The notes: generated by a model not told the origin, from the letters alone. Counted from the first letter of the stretch, positions 23,343 to 32,563 are shown. The stretch: 64,000 bases of DNA from Paenibacillus dendritiformis (GCF_945605565.1 NZ_OX216966.1:5262001-5326000); one strand, 5' to 3'. Numbers and translations: made by a program.

Positions 23343-23915
23343 ATGATGCTTGAGAGGATGGTGTGGGCGTTGGAAGACACAATCAAGATTATAAAGTATG
23401 ATGCAAGTTGGATTCACGCTTTCCAACTGGAAAAAAGCAGGATATCTTCGTTTCTTAAAGGCGAAGCAATGGCAATCGAGCACGTCGGAAGCACGTCAAT
23501 TCCAGGTCAGGATGCAAAACCAATCGTAGATATTTTCGTCGGCGTGTCACCTTTTAAAGAGTCGGCGTATTATCAATCTGTGTTTGAAGCTGAGCAGTAT
23601 AAATATGTCCAGACGGGAATGAATGGAAGATATTTATTTTCTAAGTTTGCAAACGGAACTTGGACTCATAATATCCACATCCTCCCGTATAACGATGAGT
23701 TCTATATGCGAAATCAGTTTCTTTTTCGGGACTATTTACAGAAACATCCTGATTTGGTCCGAGAATATAGCGAGATCAAAAAGCGAACGGCCAAAATTAA
23801 TGGAGTTACCATGGAGCAATATACCCGTTGTAAAACCGAATTTATCCAGAGAGTAGTCGATGCCGCAAGAACGGAGAAGGGACTTCCGCTTCAGAATGTT
23901 TGGGAAGATGAATAA
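23343..23915 (+). CDS. GrpB family (UPF0157) nucleotidyltransferase-like protein
   Basis: The 190-aa protein carries the GrpB domain: KYDASWIHAFQLEKSRI, the nucleotidyltransferase-like AIEHVGSTSIPGQDAKPIVDIFV (GS and two aspartate-containing strands) and WTHNIHIL. The family is related to minimal nucleotidyltransferases and sometimes fused to dephospho-CoA kinase; its role is unknown. The precise start is unclear: ATG 23343 is the first, with GAGAGG lying inside the frame before later GTG/TTG codons. The 294 bases upstream hold no other gene. Confidence 0.88.
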   Translation: MMLERMVWALEDTIKIIKYDASWIHAFQLEKSRISSFLKGEAMAIEHVGSTSIPGQDAKPIVDIFVGVSPFKESAYYQSVFEAEQYKYVQTGMNGRYLFSKFANGTWTHNIHILPYNDEFYMRNQFLFRDYLQKHPDLVREYSEIKKRTAKINGVTMEQYTRCKTEFIQRVVDAARTEKGLPLQNVWEDE

Positions 23916-24172
23916 TGCAGCGTGGCGGCCGTCGGCTCATCCAGCAAAACTAAATTGTGTTTCCCTTATCAGTACATTCGCCAATTTTAACCACTGCCCA
24001 GCGCTGCCGGGAGAACAACTATCGAATCTTTACGCTCGATCATATCCGGCAGTTGTTGGCGCTGTACGCGCTTGCCGCGCTTTTCAGTAAAAAAGGAAAA
24101 AGCCTGATTTCAAGCCCTTTCCCCTAATCGGCTAATATAGCCATATTGTTGCACCCATTTTGACGGAATAGT

Positions 24173-24802
24173 TTATTGGCGTTTCTTTAGTTCGCCTGCC
24201 ACCTTATACTCATGGACGGTACCGTCTTTGAGAAAATAATAAGTAATATCCAATAGTTCTCCTTGTTCGTTCCAGGTGATAAATAGTTGTCCCGAAACCT
24301 TTTTATTTTTCAGGCCTTCGATATCAATGGAATCATTATCCGTTTCAAATTTATAATGGTCTTTTGCCCCGATGTCATAACGCCATAAAATCAAATCGCC
24401 AGCCGCAGCATCTCTTACCTCAGCGTACTTGCTTCCCCAGATTTCTTTGACTTGATCTTTGGAAAGGGGGAGATTCATAGGCTGCTTTTGATAAAAATCG
24501 GTTCCAAACTGAGGTTCCGTCTTCTTGTCAGAAGCTGTGCCCAATAACCCGCGTTCAGACAAATTTCGGAGAAGAGTTGCCATTTCTCCGCGAGTCAGAG
24601 GCTCGTCGCCGCCAAATCGGTTATCGGAGATGCCGCTCATCAGCCCGTTATCCTTGGCCCATTCCGCATTTTCAGACCACCACCCGCGGTCTGTAAAATA
24701 ACCTTTTAATGCCTGCCCGCTTGCTTCAACTATGCCTGACGCATGAATGAGTACGGCTGCAAAGATACCAACCACTACGCCTTTAAGCATGTTTTTATTC
24801 AT
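24173..24802 (-). CDS. Exported SLH-domain protein
   Basis: The 209-aa protein starts with a signal peptide (MNKNMLKGVVVGIFAAVLIHASGIVEA) and one S-layer-homology-like module (WWSENAEWAKDNGLMSGISDNRFGGDEPLTRGEMATLLRNL, residues about 43-85) that would bind pyruvylated cell-wall polymer. The C-terminal half is a small beta-rich domain (LFITWNEQGELLDITYYFLKDGTVHEYKV) of unknown role. A single module is fewer than the usual three. AAGGAG eight bases before ATG 24802 fixes the start. Confidence 0.85.
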   Translation of the reverse strand: MNKNMLKGVVVGIFAAVLIHASGIVEASGQALKGYFTDRGWWSENAEWAKDNGLMSGISDNRFGGDEPLTRGEMATLLRNLSERGLLGTASDKKTEPQFGTDFYQKQPMNLPLSKDQVKEIWGSKYAEVRDAAAGDLILWRYDIGAKDHYKFETDNDSIDIEGLKNKKVSGQLFITWNEQGELLDITYYFLKDGTVHEYKVAGELKKRQ

Positions 24803-24946
24803 TTTCACGACTCCTTTCTTGGAAAAATGACTTCTTCGAAAGTCTCCGGCATTTGCGTATAACGTCCATCCTATTTACGAACCCGATTTCCCGTTTAGGC
24901 CAACTCGCCAGCCCCGCTTCGTGAAGTAACGCGCTATCAGGCAGGC

Positions 24947-25257
24947 TCAGCCCTTTGAACCAATCAATTGCTTCTCCGGATTGAGTTGAAAACGTTTTAA
25001 ATAACTGGAATCCGGATACAGCTTCCGGACACCTTTCCCACTAGAAAAAAGAACGGCATCCGATGAATTCGCCTCCTCGATCCTTCCATGCGTAGGAATT
25101 CGTAGCCCTGCCGTGGACACATGCGAATCCTCCGTTCCCAGTATCTTGACGTCCCAGTCGTCCATTCCGCCTACTAACCTCACCCTATTCAATACATACC
25201 CCGGCAGGAACAAGTCAAGATCCGTAAAATCATCAAAGCATACAAGAGCTATTTCAT
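24947..25257 (-). pseudogene. DJ-1/PfpI family protein, broken
   Basis: The reading frame matches the N-terminal half of a DJ-1/PfpI protein: EIALVCFDDFTDLDLFLPGY, then DWDVKILGTEDSHVSTAGLRIPTHG and SDAVLFSSGKGVRKLY. The likely start ATG 25257 is out of frame by one base (ATGAAATAGC where ATGAAAATAGC would continue into EIALV), and the protein stops at LIGSKG just before the nucleophile-cysteine elbow. It is therefore a frameshifted, truncated remnant next to the IS110 element. Confidence 0.75.
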
Positions 25258-25592
25258 TTTTTCACCTGCTATGAACGTGACTTGTCAAGCTCCACTTCGA
25301 AACGCTCAAATACTCGGCACGAAGGCAAAATGCTAGTCGTCGGCTGGCACACTGCTATCCGTGGGTTGGGTACCACATTTTATACCTGCGACAAAGGGAG
25401 CTTCCGTCAACTCTCCTCGCGTGTTCATAAAGCGGACATACGTCAGCCTTATTAACGCAGTGACCAAAACGCGGATTTCTCCCTTATACCTTCTCTTTGC
25501 CTTCGGGCCCAGTATTTCAGACATGCACTTTCCGTAAGTTTGTCAAGGTGCTTTCCCTTGACAAACGACTCCTTTTACCCACACTATTCTTC

Positions 25593-25614
25593 CTCCCCAG
25601 CCATTGCTGGGGAG
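25593..25614. other. Strong hairpin near the IS110 left side
   Basis: CTCCCCAGC, loop CATT, GCTGGGGAG forms nine perfect pairs, 60 bases downstream of the transposase stop in its direction. It may be a terminator or structural part of the element end. The rest of the 25258-25673 gap has no convincing gene; the 63-codon frame at 25333-25524 lacks a ribosome binding site and family resemblance. Confidence 0.5.
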
Positions 25615-25673
25615 CTGCCACACGGCGAGTGAGGGGGTGCAGGGGGCATCGCCCCTTGCCTATCCGTTTTCTC

Positions 25674-26789
25674 TTACGCATTCGCTCTTTCTGCTTCCCT
25701 CGCGGTGGCCCATACGAACCCAACGAGTTCTCTGGCTACGGCTCCAATCGCGACATTTTTGTGCTTTCCCCGTTGAAGGACAAGACGCATATATTTTTTG
25801 TGCAACCGGTTTTGAGCTTTCCATGAAATCTCCTGGATTCCAGGCTCCAGTTCTTCTAATCTAGCGCGGAGTTTTCCCTTTACTGCAGGCCGGTGCCTGT
25901 AGTGCCAGGCAGCTTCAACCATTAGACGTCGAAGAGAAGCATTTCCAGCCTTAGTCATTTTGCCTTTCCGATTCGATTCACCCGAAGAGTATTCCCGAGG
26001 AACAAGACCTAGAAAAGCCATAAGCTGCATGGGAGATTTGAAGCGCTCAAAGCTTCCAATTTCCGCTGCAATGGTCACCGCGTTAACTAGACCAATTCCA
26101 CGGAGTCCTTGCAAAGCCTGAATCACGGACGCATTCGCTCCCTCTGCCGCCTCCATGACAATCGCCTCTTCCAGTCGCTTTAACCGCATCTCGCATTCCA
26201 CGATCGTATGATAGTATTCTTGAAAAACAACCTGCTCGGCTCTTCGTTCAAAAGTAAGTCTGGTTAACCATTGAACATAGGTCTTTGTCCATCGCGTTTT
26301 CATGGTAGGTGGATGATGAATCTGGTGTCGGAGCAGGAAATGAACGACACGCTGCCGGGCACGATGCAGATCTTCACGGGCGGCCTCCCTAGCTCGAACC
26401 AAATCACGTAAAGCTTCATTTTCACGAGAAGGAACAAAGACAGAAGTTAATTCGCCGGCCCGAAGCAGTTGGGCTAGTCTTAGGGCATCCCGTCTGTCGG
26501 TTTTAATATGGTCATCAGGACGAGCCGGGATGAGCGAGGGTGCAATGACGCTGCAAGAAACCCCCATTGAAGTAAGCCAGCGGTACAGATCGTACCCTGT
26601 CGGTCCGGCTTCGTAACAAACCTCCAGTGTCGATGGCAAACCTAATTGCTTGACTAGTTTGCGTACAGCTTCCGGCTTATGGGGAATTTCTCCCCAATAG
26701 CGGGCCTGCTCTCTGCCTTCTTCCGCAATGGCTACCGAAATTTTTTCTTTCGAGACATCTAAACCAACGTATTTTGTGGTATCCTTCAT
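25674..26789 (-). CDS. IS110-family transposase (DEDD recombinase)
   Basis: The 371-aa protein is full length. The N-terminal DEDD domain has YVGLDVSKEKISVAI, the glutamate in CYEAGPTGYDLYRWL and the aspartates in DDHIKTDRRDALRLAQLL. The C-terminal Transposase_20 domain has LRGIGLVNAVTIAAEIGSFERFKSPMQLMAFLGL and NASLRRLMVEAAWHYR with the catalytic serine region. No frameshift is seen, so the element may be active. It sits between a dead DJ-1 gene and an unknown gene, both of which could have been damaged by its arrival. Confidence 0.95.
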   Translation of the reverse strand: MKDTTKYVGLDVSKEKISVAIAEEGREQARYWGEIPHKPEAVRKLVKQLGLPSTLEVCYEAGPTGYDLYRWLTSMGVSCSVIAPSLIPARPDDHIKTDRRDALRLAQLLRAGELTSVFVPSRENEALRDLVRAREAAREDLHRARQRVVHFLLRHQIHHPPTMKTRWTKTYVQWLTRLTFERRAEQVVFQEYYHTIVECEMRLKRLEEAIVMEAAEGANASVIQALQGLRGIGLVNAVTIAAEIGSFERFKSPMQLMAFLGLVPREYSSGESNRKGKMTKAGNASLRRLMVEAAWHYRHRPAVKGKLRARLEELEPGIQEISWKAQNRLHKKYMRLVLQRGKHKNVAIGAVARELVGFVWATAREAERANA

Positions 26790-26890
26790 AATGAACAGCT
26801 CCTTTTGCTTTGTAGCTCTGAAATGGTGGTTTTCCTACTTTCCATTTTAACCTACGAAATGAAGCAAATACGGAGCTGTTTTCACGTTCA
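26790..26890 (-). ncRNA. Candidate IS110 bridge (seek) RNA region
   Basis: The ~100 bases before the transposase start contain AACAGCTCC (26794-26802) and its complement GGAGCTGTT (26872-26880). In IS110-group elements the guide RNA that pairs with donor and target DNA is encoded in the non-coding end upstream of the recombinase gene. Position and pairing fit, but I cannot assign guide loops. Confidence 0.4.
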
Positions 26891-26910
26891 TTATAACTCT
26901 CTTCATTGAT

Positions 26911-27768
26911 TTAACCATCATATGTTATAGAGCGCTCCAATAATTCGTTCAGCTCGCTCTCAGGGAGCACCTTGTTCGCGCAGTAGACCAGGCTGGAGTG
27001 AAAGCCCCATTCACCAAATGCAACCAAACGGCTCTTATTGCTGCGCTGTCTCACTATAGCCCAAACTCCTAAATCTCCTTGCGCGACTGCGTCAAACAAA
27101 ATCCAATCCTTGTATTTCATCACATAAGTTTCTGCAAACATTTTAAATCCGTCCAAATATCCAGCACTCTCTTTTTCAGGCAGCCGATCGCATATTTCGG
27201 TTAACAATAGCACTTCTTCGATGCCAAGCGTTATCCACGCTTTTTCTTCATTTTTGGATAGAATGCTTTCAAAACGGCATTTAATCAATGCGGAGGAATC
27301 GATCTCATCCGGGTGTTCTTCCCAGCCATTGAAGCTCGACAAAGCAGGTCTGAATAAAGTCCAAAAAGTTTCTCCCACCGACATATGAAAAGGAAAGTAC
27401 ACTTGCACTTTTTTCATTTCACCTTTGCTTGGCGTCGTTAATGTCCTCTGCCATATTTGCTCGTCCAAGCCGGGCACAGATTGGGAAAAATCAGACCAAT
27501 CCATCATATCTTCATACGCTACGATATCGAACCCTCTGCTATCGAGTTCGTTTCTTTCCACGACTTGCTTGCATACTCTACATTTGAAAGCCAACTGTTC
27601 CTTTTTCATCACGCACCTGCTTAATTCGTAATATGAAATTGGTAAAGGCATGGTCGGTGTTGGTTTCCATCCTTCATGCTGTTGCACACTTTCATCGTGA
27701 TAGGAATGCACGAATTGATAACCCTCTTCACGAAAACGCGGCAACTGAGCTTCGAAGAATGGCTTCAT
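26911..27768 (-). CDS. Unknown 285-aa protein
   Basis: The protein has no signal or membrane segment. It carries a CxxC-type pair (LAFKCRVCKQVVERNEL, residues about 62-76), a central WTLFRPALSSFNGWEEHPDE and many aromatic residues. I do not recognise a family. Codon use looks ordinary. It begins 22 bases from the right limit of the IS110 element on its downstream side, so the C-terminus (LNELLERSITYDG) could have been altered by insertion. The upstream 27769-27894 gap has no gene. Confidence 0.65.
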   Translation of the reverse strand: MKPFFEAQLPRFREEGYQFVHSYHDESVQQHEGWKPTPTMPLPISYYELSRCVMKKEQLAFKCRVCKQVVERNELDSRGFDIVAYEDMMDWSDFSQSVPGLDEQIWQRTLTTPSKGEMKKVQVYFPFHMSVGETFWTLFRPALSSFNGWEEHPDEIDSSALIKCRFESILSKNEEKAWITLGIEEVLLLTEICDRLPEKESAGYLDGFKMFAETYVMKYKDWILFDAVAQGDLGVWAIVRQRSNKSRLVAFGEWGFHSSLVYCANKVLPESELNELLERSITYDG

Positions 27769-27894
27769 TCATATATTCTCGAAGCAAGGCCAAAAACCTC
27801 TCGCCGCTCACGCTACAAGCCATTCCCGTGATGCCCACGATAAGCGTCTTATCGGAACATCACAGGTAAATGGCGTATCGTTGTCCACTTAGAG

Positions 27895-28383
27895 CTACCA
27901 TGCGCTGTCAAACGCGGCTTCCATTTGAGCAGCTTCTCTCGAGACCGCGAAAAAGACAAAGCGGCCTTTCGTTTTCAGCACATGCTTTTCGATGAGAAAA
28001 TATTCTTCCGGGCGATAGTCTTTAAACTTTACCGTCTGGGCTTCGATTCGCTGCAATATGTTTTGTTTGACGCTTTCTGCCTGATCCGCATCTTTTACTT
28101 TGATAACTGCCAATTCGTCCGCCTTTACATTGGATGCAGCCGTATACAGAATAAAATCCTCCACTTCATCGGCATCGAGATGATACAGCTTGGTCAGTTT
28201 CTTGATATCCCCCTGCTTCATCTCATCCAGGTTCACCGCCCGTTGGATTCGCTCCCCCACCGCGGCGGCCGACAGCTCCTCCCCGTCTTGCTTACCGGAA
28301 CATCCGGCCAATGCGCCGATGACAACGGCTAACATGAATAAAAAGGCGAGGCATTTCCAAGTTCCTTGTCTATATGGTTTCAT
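27895..28383 (-). CDS. DUF4358 lipoprotein
   Basis: A type II signal peptide ends in the lipobox IGALAGCSG (cysteine 28), so the protein is anchored outside the membrane. The rest (ELSAAAVGERIQRAVNLDEM, ASNVKADELAVIKVKDADQAESVKQNIL, YFLIEKHVLKTKGRFVFFAVS) matches DUF4358, a family found next to MBOAT O-acetyltransferase genes. Its start overlaps the DHHW stop by four bases (ATGA), so the two are co-translated. A helper of polysaccharide acetylation is the reasonable inference. Confidence 0.88.
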   Translation of the reverse strand: MKPYRQGTWKCLAFLFMLAVVIGALAGCSGKQDGEELSAAAVGERIQRAVNLDEMKQGDIKKLTKLYHLDADEVEDFILYTAASNVKADELAVIKVKDADQAESVKQNILQRIEAQTVKFKDYRPEEYFLIEKHVLKTKGRFVFFAVSREAAQMEAAFDSAW

Positions 28384-29531
28384 TCGATCAACTCCGATAG
28401 ATTCTGAATAGATGGATCTTCAAAAAATGTATTGGCATTATAAAGCAGCAGCATGTCACGGATATCGTGCTGCCGCACGAGCGCCGTCAAGTCTTCCCCG
28501 TAATACCGGAGATCGGCGACATAAATTTCGCCAAAATGCTCCGTTAAAAAGGGCAGCAAACTATTGGCGTATGAATCTTTGACCACCAGCAGCTTCTTCT
28601 TTCCCTCCGGATGGGCCGTTGTGATTTTAATCAGCGCATGATTGCCGTTGAAAAACACCGTATACTTATCCTTCTTGTTGAGATTGCCCAGCTCGTACAA
28701 AGAATCCGTCGTTCGCTGTTCATCGACATACTCCACCTTATAGCTCGCTTCCTTCTTCGGCAGATAGAGCTCGATGCTGTCTGGCCGGATGTGTCTGAAT
28801 CCGCTCTTCGAATAGAGCGACCCGTAAAATTCATTCGTTACGCGCCGAATGCGGAAATCTTCCTTGTCCAGCGGTATCATCCCCATGTGCTTGCATAGCT
28901 CCCGATAAGCGTAATAGGCCCCTGTCGTCGTCCAATGATGGTCGGTTCGATAAAAAATAGGACGTTCCCGTTCCGCAGACAGCGCGGGATACACATCGAC
29001 GAAGCGAATAGTACCAGGAAGCGCCTGCCGTACCTTGTCCATATACGCCGGTTCATCGCCGGATGCGGCATAGGCCGGGAGCTTATCCTGGTGCAGCGCG
29101 GCCGTGGTAGGCACAAGCATCATATATTTGCGAACACCGGGCGTGACATGGTCGAACGCACGAATGGCCTCCACCTTATCCTCCACATCTCTATCGGCTG
29201 GCGGGTTGAACCGTTGAATGAGGAAGCCGTCCTTGCCTAAGTACACCCCGTTGCTCTCCTTCTTCCCCACCGCCCGATCCGCATCGGTTTTGACTCCGAT
29301 CCAGGCATCCCGGAAGACGAATTGATCGGACACATACTTCTCGTAGCTGGAAGTCAATTTCCCCGCCGCCAGCGACTGCAGCGTAAAGTCCGGCCACTTC
29401 TCCAACACCCGATTCTCCGCTTCCGAAAATTCGCGTTCCGTCGTCAGAACATTCAACACGGCGAGCGCGCCTATGAAGAGGAGCAGCAGTACGGCCATTA
29501 CATATTTATAGATTTTGTCGTATCTGTTCAT
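28380..29531 (-). CDS. DHHW / AlgJ-AlgX-like SGNH acyltransferase partner
   Basis: The 383-aa protein has one N-terminal membrane helix (VMAVLLLLFIGALAVLNVL) and an outside SGNH-like domain with the DHHW motif FYRTDHHWTTTGAYYAYREL near residue 195, plus LVVKDSYANSLLPFLTEHF with the serine of the catalytic triad. In alginate and related systems such proteins take acetyl groups delivered by the MBOAT protein and place them on sugar polymer. ATG 29531 follows AAGGAGG by eight bases. It is encoded 14 bases after the MBOAT gene. Confidence 0.88.
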   Translation of the reverse strand: MNRYDKIYKYVMAVLLLLFIGALAVLNVLTTEREFSEAENRVLEKWPDFTLQSLAAGKLTSSYEKYVSDQFVFRDAWIGVKTDADRAVGKKESNGVYLGKDGFLIQRFNPPADRDVEDKVEAIRAFDHVTPGVRKYMMLVPTTAALHQDKLPAYAASGDEPAYMDKVRQALPGTIRFVDVYPALSAERERPIFYRTDHHWTTTGAYYAYRELCKHMGMIPLDKEDFRIRRVTNEFYGSLYSKSGFRHIRPDSIELYLPKKEASYKVEYVDEQRTTDSLYELGNLNKKDKYTVFFNGNHALIKITTAHPEGKKKLLVVKDSYANSLLPFLTEHFGEIYVADLRYYGEDLTALVRQHDIRDMLLLYNANTFFEDPSIQNLSELIE

Positions 29532-29545
29532 CGGCGCCGCCTCCT

Positions 29546-30952
29546 TCAAAAGCGAAAATATAGGAATGGGTTGTACGTTTCCGTGACCAAATAAGCCGTC
29601 GACAGCGACAGGAACAGAAAATACATCGCCGGAACGAGGACAGCTCCTGCCATCTTCCCTTTTTCCCTGAAGAACGATAAGGCCTTCCGGGGAAGCGGGG
29701 TCGCGCAAAATGCCAGCACGAACAGCAAGACAACATTCGCGGACAGATCATAGAGCGCTTGACGATCGACCAATCCATGCGTGCCGTACCCGAACATCGC
29801 CCCGATGAATTCCGCGGCGGAACCCAGATTTTCGAATTCGAACAAGACCCAGCCCATGATCACGATCAGAAGCGTATAGACATGCCCTACGAACCGAGGA
29901 CTGCGCTGCAGCCATTCCAACAGGAACAGCTTCTCGGCCGTAACGAAAACACCGAAATACAATCCCCACAGAATAAAGTTCCAGTTCGCTCCGTGCCATA
30001 AGCCGGTGGCGAGCCAGACGGCGAGCAGATTACGGAACTGGATCAGCAGGCCCGACCGGTTGCCCCCGAGCGGAATATAGATATATTCGCGGAACCATGC
30101 GCCCAATGAAATATGCCACCTGCGCCAGAACTCGGTAACGCTTTTCGATATATAGGGATAATTGAAGTTTTCCAAAAAATCGAACCCGAACATCTTCCCG
30201 AGTCCGCGCGCCATATCCGAATATCCGCTAAAATCGAAATAGATCTGGAACGTAAAGGCGATAATGCCAAGCCAGGCCGACAATACGCTTAGCTCTTCTG
30301 CCGGCGCCGCCTTCACGCTCGTCCACAGCAAGCCGATATTATTGGCCAGCAGCACTTTTTTGGCAAGTCCTCTGATGAATAATTCCGCCCCCTCGCCGAA
30401 CCGATCCAGCGTCATCGTTCGGGAGACCAGTTGTCTCGCGATATCGCCGTATTTGACGATCGGACCTGCGACAAGCTGCGGGAACATCGTGACATAAGCG
30501 CCGAAGGAGATGATATTCCTCTGTACGGGCACTTTGTCCCGGTATACGTCCACGATATAAGACATCGTCTGGAACGTATAGAAGGATATGCCTACCGGCA
30601 GCGGCAGATCCGCCGCCTGGATATGCAGATGAAAGAGTTGATTGATCGTGTCGACGACAAATCCGGCATATTTGAAAAAGCAGAGAATGCCTAAGCTGCC
30701 GGCGATGGAGCCGATAAAAACCGCTCTGGCGATCGGCTTGCGGTGCCGGTACTTCTCGATCAACAATCCGTTAACATAATCGAATACGGTCGAGAAAATC
30801 ATGATAAAAATATAGACAGGCTCGCCCCAGGCATAGAAGATCAGGCTTGCGGCGAGCAGAACCGCATTTCTAAGCCTCTTCGGCGATACATAGTAGATCA
30901 GAATCGTTGCCGGCAAAAAGAGGAACAGAAACAGGAGGCTGCTAAACACCAC
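29546..30952 (-). CDS. MBOAT family O-acyltransferase (AlgI-like)
   Basis: The 468-aa protein has about eleven membrane helices and MBOAT landmarks: YYVSPKRLRNAVLLAASLIFYAWGEP, the catalytic-histidine region FWRRWHISLGAWFREYIYIPLGGNR and the second conserved histidine in TGLWHGANWNFILWG. It moves acetyl from cytosolic acetyl-CoA across the membrane to exported polysaccharide. It starts at GTG 30952 after AGGTGA and leads the MBOAT-DHHW-DUF4358 run. The target polymer (peptidoglycan, teichoic acid or exopolysaccharide) is not shown. Confidence 0.92.
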   Translation of the reverse strand: MVFSSLLFLFLFLPATILIYYVSPKRLRNAVLLAASLIFYAWGEPVYIFIMIFSTVFDYVNGLLIEKYRHRKPIARAVFIGSIAGSLGILCFFKYAGFVVDTINQLFHLHIQAADLPLPVGISFYTFQTMSYIVDVYRDKVPVQRNIISFGAYVTMFPQLVAGPIVKYGDIARQLVSRTMTLDRFGEGAELFIRGLAKKVLLANNIGLLWTSVKAAPAEELSVLSAWLGIIAFTFQIYFDFSGYSDMARGLGKMFGFDFLENFNYPYISKSVTEFWRRWHISLGAWFREYIYIPLGGNRSGLLIQFRNLLAVWLATGLWHGANWNFILWGLYFGVFVTAEKLFLLEWLQRSPRFVGHVYTLLIVIMGWVLFEFENLGSAAEFIGAMFGYGTHGLVDRQALYDLSANVVLLFVLAFCATPLPRKALSFFREKGKMAGAVLVPAMYFLFLSLSTAYLVTETYNPFLYFRF

Positions 30953-30987
30953 GTTCTGTCACCTCGCATAATCGAACGATAGGCATG

Positions 30988-31665
30988 TTATTTCACTGCA
31001 TCCTTCAGCGCATCCAGCATGAACGGATAGAACCCGGCTTTAAAATGGATGCCGTCCTCATCATACAGATCAGGATGGTCGGCAACGATCGGAGATACAT
31101 CGACAAAACCGACCTGCTCCTTCTCCGCCAGCTCTTTCAAGCCTTGATTATAATCGCTTAGATTTTTGTAACGGGGCTCTTCCTTCTCCCGCTCAGCCGT
31201 AACCGGGGTTACCGATAAAATCGTGATTTTGGCCTGCGGAAGCTTTTCCTTGATCGAGCCGATCAAGGTGGCGTAATGCGCCAACGAGTAGGCCTTCGGA
31301 TCATCCGTAGGCCATAGGATATCATCCGATCCCAATTGAATAAAAACATGTTTCGGGCTCCGTTTCGTCAACTCGCCGATATCCTCCAGCGCGAATTCGG
31401 CCGTTTTGCCCGCGCCTGCCAGCACATTCGCCTCATCCAGCACATCATGGAAGGACAGCCCCTCGGTAATCGAATCCCCCAGAAATACGCTGTCTTGAAA
31501 AATCGATGGGTATGAAGCCTCGGGTAGCTTGGCAGAGCCGCCCTCCTGTTGTTGCGCTTGAGGCAGCGGATTTTGCGGTTGCGGGCTGCCGGACTCCTGT
31601 CCGCATGCGGCCAAGGTGAATACGATGCTCCCGATCAACAGTGTAGAGATTAATTTTTTTGCCAT
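30988..31665 (-). CDS. SGNH/GDSL-family esterase lipoprotein
   Basis: A lipoprotein signal (VFTLAACGQ, cysteine 21) precedes a Pro/Gln-rich spacer and an SGNH hydrolase domain. Block I is VFLGDSITEG (nucleophile serine), block III VFIQLGSDDILWP and block V DEDGIHFKAGF with the catalytic Asp-His. It is probably an esterase acting on acetylated carbohydrate at the cell surface, matching the O-acetylation genes that follow 36 bases downstream. Confidence 0.9.
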   Translation of the reverse strand: MAKKLISTLLIGSIVFTLAACGQESGSPQPQNPLPQAQQQEGGSAKLPEASYPSIFQDSVFLGDSITEGLSFHDVLDEANVLAGAGKTAEFALEDIGELTKRSPKHVFIQLGSDDILWPTDDPKAYSLAHYATLIGSIKEKLPQAKITILSVTPVTAEREKEEPRYKNLSDYNQGLKELAEKEQVGFVDVSPIVADHPDLYDEDGIHFKAGFYPFMLDALKDAVK

Positions 31666-31744
31666 GTTCCTCTCCCTCTCTTTATTTCAGCTCGTCTTGC
31701 ATTCCGTTCGGAATGGAATGGGTTCGCGGTTCCCTCCGTTCCCG

Positions 31745-32563
31745 TTACAAGCGATGATCCTTCTGGAAATTCAGGTGAAAATGCTTGGCATCATCGTACA
31801 CGCCGAAGCGGTACCCTTCTTGTTGATAGAAGGCAATGATATCCGGGAGAACCTGCAGCGTTTGCGGCTTCTCATGCATGAGCACGACTTCCAGATCGTC
31901 TGTCGTCGCTTTTTTAATGTTCTCGACAATTTGATCCGGGCGATCCTTCAGGTCCCAGTCGTTCGAGTCAATGGTCCAATCCCAAATTTTGATCCCTGCT
32001 TCTGAGATTTGATCGCGAAACTGCTGATTTTCCAATCCCGGCGCCGAGCCGTAAGGCGGACGCACCAAATGCGGGTTCTCATCCGTTATGTCATGAATGA
32101 GCGACAAGGTTTCTCTCATCTCCGGGACGAATTGTCCCTCTTCGTACAGCTTTTTATATTGATGAGTCATGCTGTGCCCGCCAACATAATGCCCTTCACG
32201 CACCGCGCGCTTCACAGCGCTTTGCCAGCCTTGACGTTCCAGATTGGTTCCCTGCATAAAAAAAGTGGCCTTGACGCCGTGCCGCTGCAAAACGTCCAGA
32301 AACTTCCCGGTCAATTCGCTCGGACCGTCGTCAAAGGTTAAATAAACGATTTTCCCTTGCGGCCGGGCGTCGCTGCTATTCGCCGCCGCTTGATAGCCCT
32401 GTCCGTGTTGCTTCGCCGTCGCCGTCTCCAGCAACGATGTAAATTTCATGAAGCAAAAGACGAGCAGCGCAACGGCCGCCAGTCCTGCGATGAATCGGCC
32501 TCGTGTCTTCTTTCTCAACCTTCCTTCCCTCGTGCTTCGCTCAAGGTTGGTTCGTGCTGTCAT
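31745..32563 (-). CDS. Polysaccharide deacetylase (NodB domain)
   Basis: After an N-terminal anchor helix (GRFIAGLAAVALLVFCFMKF), the NodB domain shows all motifs: IVYLTFDDGPSE (catalytic and metal aspartates), GGHSMTHQYKKL (metal histidines), LVRPPYGSAPG and IWDWTIDSNDW, plus VVLMHEK near the end. It removes N-acetyl groups from chitin-like or peptidoglycan sugars. The start is probably ATG 32563, though a GTG seven codons upstream (32584) is also possible. It is 79 bases before the GDSL esterase on the same strand, so all five genes may be one locus for surface-polymer modification. Confidence 0.9.
   Translation of the reverse strand: MTARTNLERSTREGRLRKKTRGRFIAGLAAVALLVFCFMKFTSLLETATAKQHGQGYQAAANSSDARPQGKIVYLTFDDGPSELTGKFLDVLQRHGVKATFFMQGTNLERQGWQSAVKRAVREGHYVGGHSMTHQYKKLYEEGQFVPEMRETLSLIHDITDENPHLVRPPYGSAPGLENQQFRDQISEAGIKIWDWTIDSNDWDLKDRPDQIVENIKKATTDDLEVVLMHEKPQTLQVLPDIIAFYQQEGYRFGVYDDAKHFHLNFQKDHRL

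Larger units (their letters stand above)
25593..26890 (-). mobile_element. IS110-family insertion sequence (ends approximate)
   Basis: One DEDD transposase gene with about 100 bp of structured non-coding DNA on the 5' side and 80 bp on the 3' side. IS110 elements lack true terminal inverted repeats and target duplications, so the ends cannot be set from one copy; the limits given enclose the visible hairpins. Confidence 0.65.

Noticed and set aside
25333..25524. 63-codon minus-strand frame beside the IS110 element
   Set aside because: No ribosome binding site, no recognisable family and atypical composition.
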